A stretch of DNA of 64,000 nt from Phoebastria nigripes (taxonomy: Eukaryota; Chordata; Aves; Procellariiformes; Diomedeidae): contig JAYKAV010001256.1 of assembly GCA_035582835.1 (NCBI GenBank), forward strand, positions 933,376 through 997,375. The letters run 5' to 3'. Below are positions 59,001-64,000 of this stretch, piece after piece. Within the stretch, counting starts at the first letter, position 1, and every line of letters starts with the position of its first letter. The notes below the pieces were generated by a model. It made no database searches. It had not been told where the DNA came from and saw only the letters and a list, made by a program, of their open reading frames with translations. A program made the translations under genes and the position numbers.

Positions 59001-61962
59001 CTTTGGTCTCTTAGTTTTGTCAACCTCATACTTCTCTTGTCAACATAAATCCCTTGCAAATCAACCAAAGGAAGCTGCATTTGTCTTGCTACAGGTAACC
59101 AAGGGAAAGCATTTTACAATGAACCAACAGGGGTTGGTCCCCACTCCAATTTTAATTTGTGTATTAACCAGCTGAGATCAGATTCAGACTCCACAGATTC
59201 ATGCAACAAAGTTGATCAATGAATGTCCCTAACTCAGCTGTTACAGCACAACAGATTAGTGCTGCACACTCCAATCCGGCTCAGAGCAAATCTTTACCAT
59301 TTGTTCCTTTTAAGGAACTGCTCTTTTAGGCAGTATCTTTTAAGGGCAGTATCATGAAGACTCTTTACTGATTCAAGTAATAACAAGCCTGCTGCCGTTT
59401 CAGTCTAACTTCCAGGAGTCTGTACATTTATGCTAGAGGACAAGACTGTATTCAGCTACAGGTCACAATGGTAATCCCTTTTAATACTTTTGATATATGA
59501 AGAACACATCTCCTATCTCCCTTTCTGATCCAGCTTTCAAGAGCAATGTAATGTCAGTATTTCATTCCTGATAATTGTTTTCTTAATCACTGGATTTTTC
59601 TAAGATGACCTCCCGGGGCTTTGCTTTGTTTTTGTGTTTGCTCAGTCTCCATACAATACAGCTTGCCACATAACCGTATTTAGTCAGGCACTTCTCTAGC
59701 TCCATTGTCAGTAGGCTTAATGGAAGTGACCCATTCTCCTTCCAATGATAATTCTGGAGTGTATCCAACACATGGAAAGACTAACTTCTGATTCCATTTT
59801 TTTCCCTGTTGAATATACTCTTTTTTTCCATCAGGATTCCTCTGGTTTTGTGTTTCATTCAGTACTTCAGCTCACTGACTACTGGGACTGAAGCAAAAAA
59901 ATAATCAGCGTGAGAAGAAGCATTAACACCCAAGTACCACCCATAATGTAAGTTTGCTAAGAAGAATTAACAACTAACTGTGCTATTTTCCAGCTATTCA
60001 CTTTTCAAGGCTTCTATCTATCTCAAAAAAAATCTCAAACAATGCCAGGCAGAGTTCAGCCCATAATAACACAGTTCACAACTTTGAGCCGAAGGAGGTT
60101 TGCATGAGCCAAAAAGAAAGCCTGATGGAAGATTTCAAATCCTGCCTCTTAAGCATGTCACTGCTGGCCTGAGCCAATATGGGACTGAGATTTGGTGCCA
60201 AAATTATCTCCAACACTTTAATACCTCAGTTATTTCTTTGGCTGTCGACAAGTGGCTGAGAAAGGGTGATGTCCAACTTCAGCTTGGTTCAGCAAGCGGA
60301 AAACTTGGGTTAAATGATGTTCTCAGCTTATGGGAAATACCATTCATAGATCTGCAGAGTGCTGTGAGTACAGACAAGGCTGTCGTAGGTGTGTGCTACA
60401 TCTCCCTGCTGAAGGCAGACAAACAGGTAGGAAGAAAGCAAGTTTTGGATGGCCAGAGGTAAAACAAGAAGGGTTTGATTGTCACTCAGTGACACGAACA
60501 TCTTGTGGCAGAGAGGACCCCTCAGTTCCAGCTTCTGTTCTGGTTTTATGAGTCACATGGATGTATTTCTGGTTGTACTATATGTGTAAAATGGATTTAT
60601 TACTGTGGGTATGGCAAAGTGCTGAAACAGCTGGAGAAATCCCCGATTTGGTGCAGTTTCCCAAGTCAGGTTTCCCTATNCCATTCTCCTTTGGGCAGCA
60701 TAGACAGCTTGTCATTTGATTTGATTTCTGGATGGCTCATAGGGATGGAGCACTAAAATTCAGTGTAAGGGAGGTATTAGGTGCCTGAATCTTTTCTGGA
60801 TGTAATCCTCTAGGCTTCACCTCTGATCATCCAATGTATTATAACATACTGAAAGAGAGATTGAGTGAATTTCCCAGTGTCTAACAAGGAGGCTGCTGGA
60901 GGAAGAGATTTAGACGTTGCTGTCATTTCCATGAATAGACTACTGAGCTCTTCCTCTTCATGAAGTTGAAAACGACATGATAGCGACCTAGGTGGTATGC
61001 AAAAAGGGTAACTGGAAAATTCAGAAAGAAAAAAAAGCTAATTTTTGTTTAAAAAAAAATTATAATAAAAATATGCTTACTATGCATGATTTGATTTGTT
61101 CTTTTGCATATGTAAATATGGAGAAAAGATCAACAAGATATTGTAAATATAAGGAATAGATTAATATATTCAGATGAATTTCCCTGGTTTGTGGGTACTT
61201 TGGATCTAAACCTAGGCTGATGGCTTTTTTATCATTCCAGAATGTTCACAGTGGAGACTTTTTCCCCAATCATGACATTCAAAATATTATTTTAATCAGG
61301 AATGCTTGACTCCATCCTTTAAAAGTGGAAACAGAGGTGGAATTCAATACATTTCATTGACTCATAGAACTTACTATTCTTTGTCAGCAATTTTAAACTG
61401 ATTGCTAGCGAAGGCTGAATAATATTTCTGTACTGGGGTCCTGTGAACCAGGGTGACATAGCATTAAAACTAACCATGCTGACACTGAGGGTCAGTCAGC
61501 CCCTGCTGCCAATGAAAGGCTTGTGCAAAGACTAAGAATAAAGCATTAGCCAAATAAATAACAAACATCTCTTATCAATTACCCCAATTTTTGAAAGCAT
61601 TTTCACTTTCACAATCACAGCTTTTTTATTCTTCATCTTTCTTTTTGTGCCTTTCTTCTCCTCCTCTTTATTCATCTCTCTCCCTTTTTTTGTCCTTTCA
61701 CATTTCTTTATTGTAGCAACTCCTAGTTTCCTATCTTGGGCTTTACCTTTATCTCATAAAATGATCAATAATTTCATAGTGAATGATTACATGAGAAAGT
61801 CTTAGACTCTAGCACAGCATCGCAAAGAAAACAGAGGTGAGAAATATGGATATCCCAAAGTCATGGTTTTAGGCTGTTGATTCAGTAACATAAACACTGA
61901 GTCAGTGGCTCTGTACATTTGGGAAGCTTTTCTTCCCAACTAAAGAATATACTTCAGATATT
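56057..61962. other. Unique AT-rich sequence, no gene seen
   Basis: The longest frame is 120 codons (60100-60462, plus), without a recognised domain. It is interrupted by a donor-like AAACAG followed by GTAGGA at 60427 and is reported as a finding. 56120-56368 is open for 82 codons but has no ATG at its start. Homopolymer runs lie at 61032-61040 and elsewhere. I see no transposon I can name in these 5.9 kb. Confidence 0.5.
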
Positions 61963-61981
61963 TAAAAAAAAAAAAAAAAAA
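61963..61981. repeat. Poly-A run
   Basis: About nineteen A residues. No retroposed sequence is recognisable upstream, so it is not assigned to a retrocopy. Confidence 0.9.
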
Positions 61982-62179
61982 CATCCCTTAGATTCTGCCA
62001 AATCTGAATGTGCCATAAACATACGAAGCAGAATGGAAGCAGCCCTCAGGAGGGATGTTTAACACCTCTGTTCTTCATATCATCTTGTCTCTCCTCGATT
62101 CAGGCAAACTGCAAAAAGCTCACTGCCAACCTTACAGGACTCTTATGCATCTGCGTTTAACCATTTTGCAGAAAAGATC

Positions 62180-62335
62180 TTCACAACAGCTGGGTGCTGT
62201 AGGCACACAACTACTCCTTGTTTTACAACTGGGAAACTGAGTCATGGTGAAACTAAATGGCTTGGCCAGAAGTCACTCAGAGAAAACAGTGGCAGAGCCA
62301 AGTGTAAACCTGATGGTCTCAACTCTATCATGAAT
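62180..62335 (-). mobile_element. MIR/CORE-SINE relic (-)
   Basis: Plus strand: TCACAACAGCTGGGTGCTGT, TGTTTTACAACTGGGAAACT, GAGTCATGGTGAAACTAAAT, GGCTTGGCCAGAAGTCACTC, AGTGGCAGAGCCAAGTGTAA. These are in the order of the reverse complement of MIR (TCACAACAACCC, CATTTTACAGATGAGGAAACTGAGGC, AAGTAACTTGCCCAAGGTCACAC, AGTGGCAGAGCC). Confidence 0.85.
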
Positions 62336-62849
62336 CAATTGATTATATTTTCTCTCTCTCTGTCATTCTACAAGGACACTCTAAACATGTTGAATTATAT
62401 TTTGACACTTTTGAAACATGACTTTTTTTACTAAGTTCTTATATATTCCATTTGTACCATCTGCAGAAATTCTCAAAGCTGCAGTTTAACTTGGCTTTTG
62501 TTGTATTGCACTGAAATAGAGAAGATTTAATGAAACTCATATTCCATCCCACTCATAGTGAAGAATGAATCTTACTTTACAGTACAACAATTAATATCGA
62601 TTATATTACTTGAAAATGTAAGAGACTGCACATATATATATTTTCCCTGAATCAGTGTTCTAGCAAGGGCCTCTATTTATTATAGCTGCTGAATATGATC
62701 AAAGAAATGAATCTTTAAAGTAAATAGTTCAAAGTATGAAATTTAATATCAAGATTCATTCTTCCTAGAGGAACAGCACTTCTATCTATACGGCAAAGAG
62801 TGGAGAGAAAATCTTTGGTAAGAATAGCTCACACTTAAAGGGACAGTTT

Positions 62850-62975
62850 GGAACATGGCATAGAGGATTTTTTGCTAATTGTGTGAGTCTGGGCAAATTA
62901 CAGAGTCTCTCTGCTTCTCAGTTAGCCAAATGTCAGTAATGTCTCGCAGTACCTCTTTACTTTAGAGGGAGGCAG
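62850..62975 (+). mobile_element. MIR/CORE-SINE relic (+)
   Basis: GAACATGGCATAGAGGATT, then TTGTGTGAGTCTGGGCAAAT, TACAGAGTCTCTCTGCTTCT, CAGTTAGCCAAATGTCAGTA. This follows the MIR order of GCATAGTGG, GTGTGACCTTGGGCAAGTTAC, CTCTGTGCCTCAGTTTCC, AAAATG..AATAAT. The 3' half is lost. Confidence 0.78.
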
Positions 62976-64000
62976 TGACAATTTACTCAATACGTCTAAG
63001 CTAAAGGTATAGACGTGTAGCATACCCATTCTCACACTGGGAAGGTTGCCTCTGGTGGAACAGGCAATATAGCAGGAAAAGGAGGGGAATAAGACACATT
63101 GTGAGGGATCCACTGGAACAGGACTATTGAGGTAGCTTGGACAGGGACAAGGCTGAATTTTCAGGAAGACGGCAGGCAGTGCACAAGCAGGAGTGGAGGG
63201 TCCTATGGGTGTCAGAAGCTGGTGACTTGAGTCAGTCTCATACCATTTTCCATCTCAGCATATATGTGGAAAGGCACCAGCTCAGTTCATTTGGTGCTGC
63301 CACAAATTTTCTGTGCTACTTTTCCTCTCCCTCAAGTTTCTGAGCTACTTTTTCTCCCCTCCCTATCACTCCATCTCCTTGACCGTATCAGCCTGCCATA
63401 TGTATTGCGAACTGCGTATTTCAAGGAAGCAGAATCAACCGGAATCAGGTGCATGATCCCTTGAAAGAAGTTCTGAGTCCCTCAGAAGTCAGTGAAGCCC
63501 TACCAAGATACTGCCTGCAGGGATTTTGTGGCATAGGTGCACATATGATGAGGTTGGTTGCCTTCTTNTTTTTTTTTTTTTACTTATCCAATTTAACTGT
63601 ATTTTGGTTGTGTCAATAATCCACAGCCAATTCCTAACAGCATAATGACTGTATCTCAGAGTGCCAGCGGTGTTTGAGATCCTGTGATTCAATTTCACAG
63701 TGCTTTCATATCATGCATTTACAAAATACAGACTAGCAAACAATTTAAATTGTGCTCCAAGGAAGCCATGCTAGATGGTGTACTAACCTACGAAANATTA
63801 AATAGTAAAACCTCATAGTCAATCACCATCTTTTTTTTNCCCCTTTTTTTTCGGGTTAGAAAAAGAACCAGCTTGATGAAATTAATAAGGTACTCATGCA
63901 ACACGGTCCTTCTAAACATCTGAGTACCCTTTAACACTAATGAAGCAAGTCACTGCCTGCGTCAAAGCATATTGGGATCGGTGTAATCCAGGACAGGACT
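62976..64000. other. Unique sequence to window end
   Basis: T-runs carrying N calls lie at 63566-63580 and 63831-63851. No gene, RNA or named repeat is seen. Confidence 0.5.

Noticed and set aside
61963..61981. Poly-A as the tail of a processed pseudogene
   Set aside because: The preceding sequence shows no polyadenylation signal at the right distance, no sustained open frame and no recognised gene.
1..64000. CRISPR arrays, operons, Shine-Dalgarno sites or phage-like modules
   Set aside because: The tandem repeats lack unique equal-length spacers. Open frames are short and scattered, and the interspersed repeats are vertebrate in type.

Overview
The window reads as nuclear DNA of a vertebrate, most likely a bird. 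It is AT-rich on average and has no operons or closely packed open frames. Two well-preserved CR1 LINE 3' ends terminate in the ATTCTATG octamer typical of avian and other sauropsid CR1. There is also a class III-like endogenous retroviral LTR, and a thin background of very old MIR/CORE-SINE and CR1 relics. About 58 isolated single N calls are scattered through it. I find no protein-coding gene, tRNA, rRNA, CRISPR array or prokaryotic feature that I can support. Nearly every open frame is a chance frame, a translated simple repeat or a transposon remnant. The window is best described as intergenic or deep-intronic sequence.

Layout. Positions 1-960 hold a G-rich, strand-asymmetric minisatellite built from GGCATG-like hexamers with recognisable longer units. 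It runs off the left edge. From 961 to about 19,800 the sequence is mostly unique, with microsatellites, a 125-bp pure purine tract (16151-16275), several faint MIR-like fragments and a CpG-richer block with a CTCF-like motif (about 13000-13570). From 19,870 to 22,170 lie a 5'-truncated CR1 (+) and an LTR followed by a tRNA-Ser-type primer-binding site. From 23,700 to 25,700 lie MIR relics and a 180-bp pure purine tract containing 15 perfect AAAGG units.

From 28,300 to 36,200 is the richest repeat block. It holds a short CR1 3' end (+), a roughly 2.5-kb ancient CR1 on the minus strand running from the endonuclease region to the 3' end, several MIR-like copies, and a second minus-strand CR1 (35165-36035) whose reverse-transcriptase C-terminal region can still be read. 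From 36,200 to 45,800 the sequence is largely unique, with a TAAT-rich stretch (39940-40500) that could be regulatory. From 45,800 to 52,400 lie an old plus-strand CR1, an unexplained GC-richer open stretch, the best-preserved CR1 (50330-51000), and a small hAT-like inverted-repeat element (52179-52358). From 52,400 to 64,000 lie simple repeats, MIR relics, a CpG-enriched 550-bp block (55230-55780) and otherwise unique AT-rich DNA.

No genes act together here. The record is one of transposon layers: ancient MIR/CR1/hAT, then younger CR1 and ERV insertions, then local simple-repeat expansions. The family assignments rest on recalled consensus features and conserved protein strings, not on a database search.
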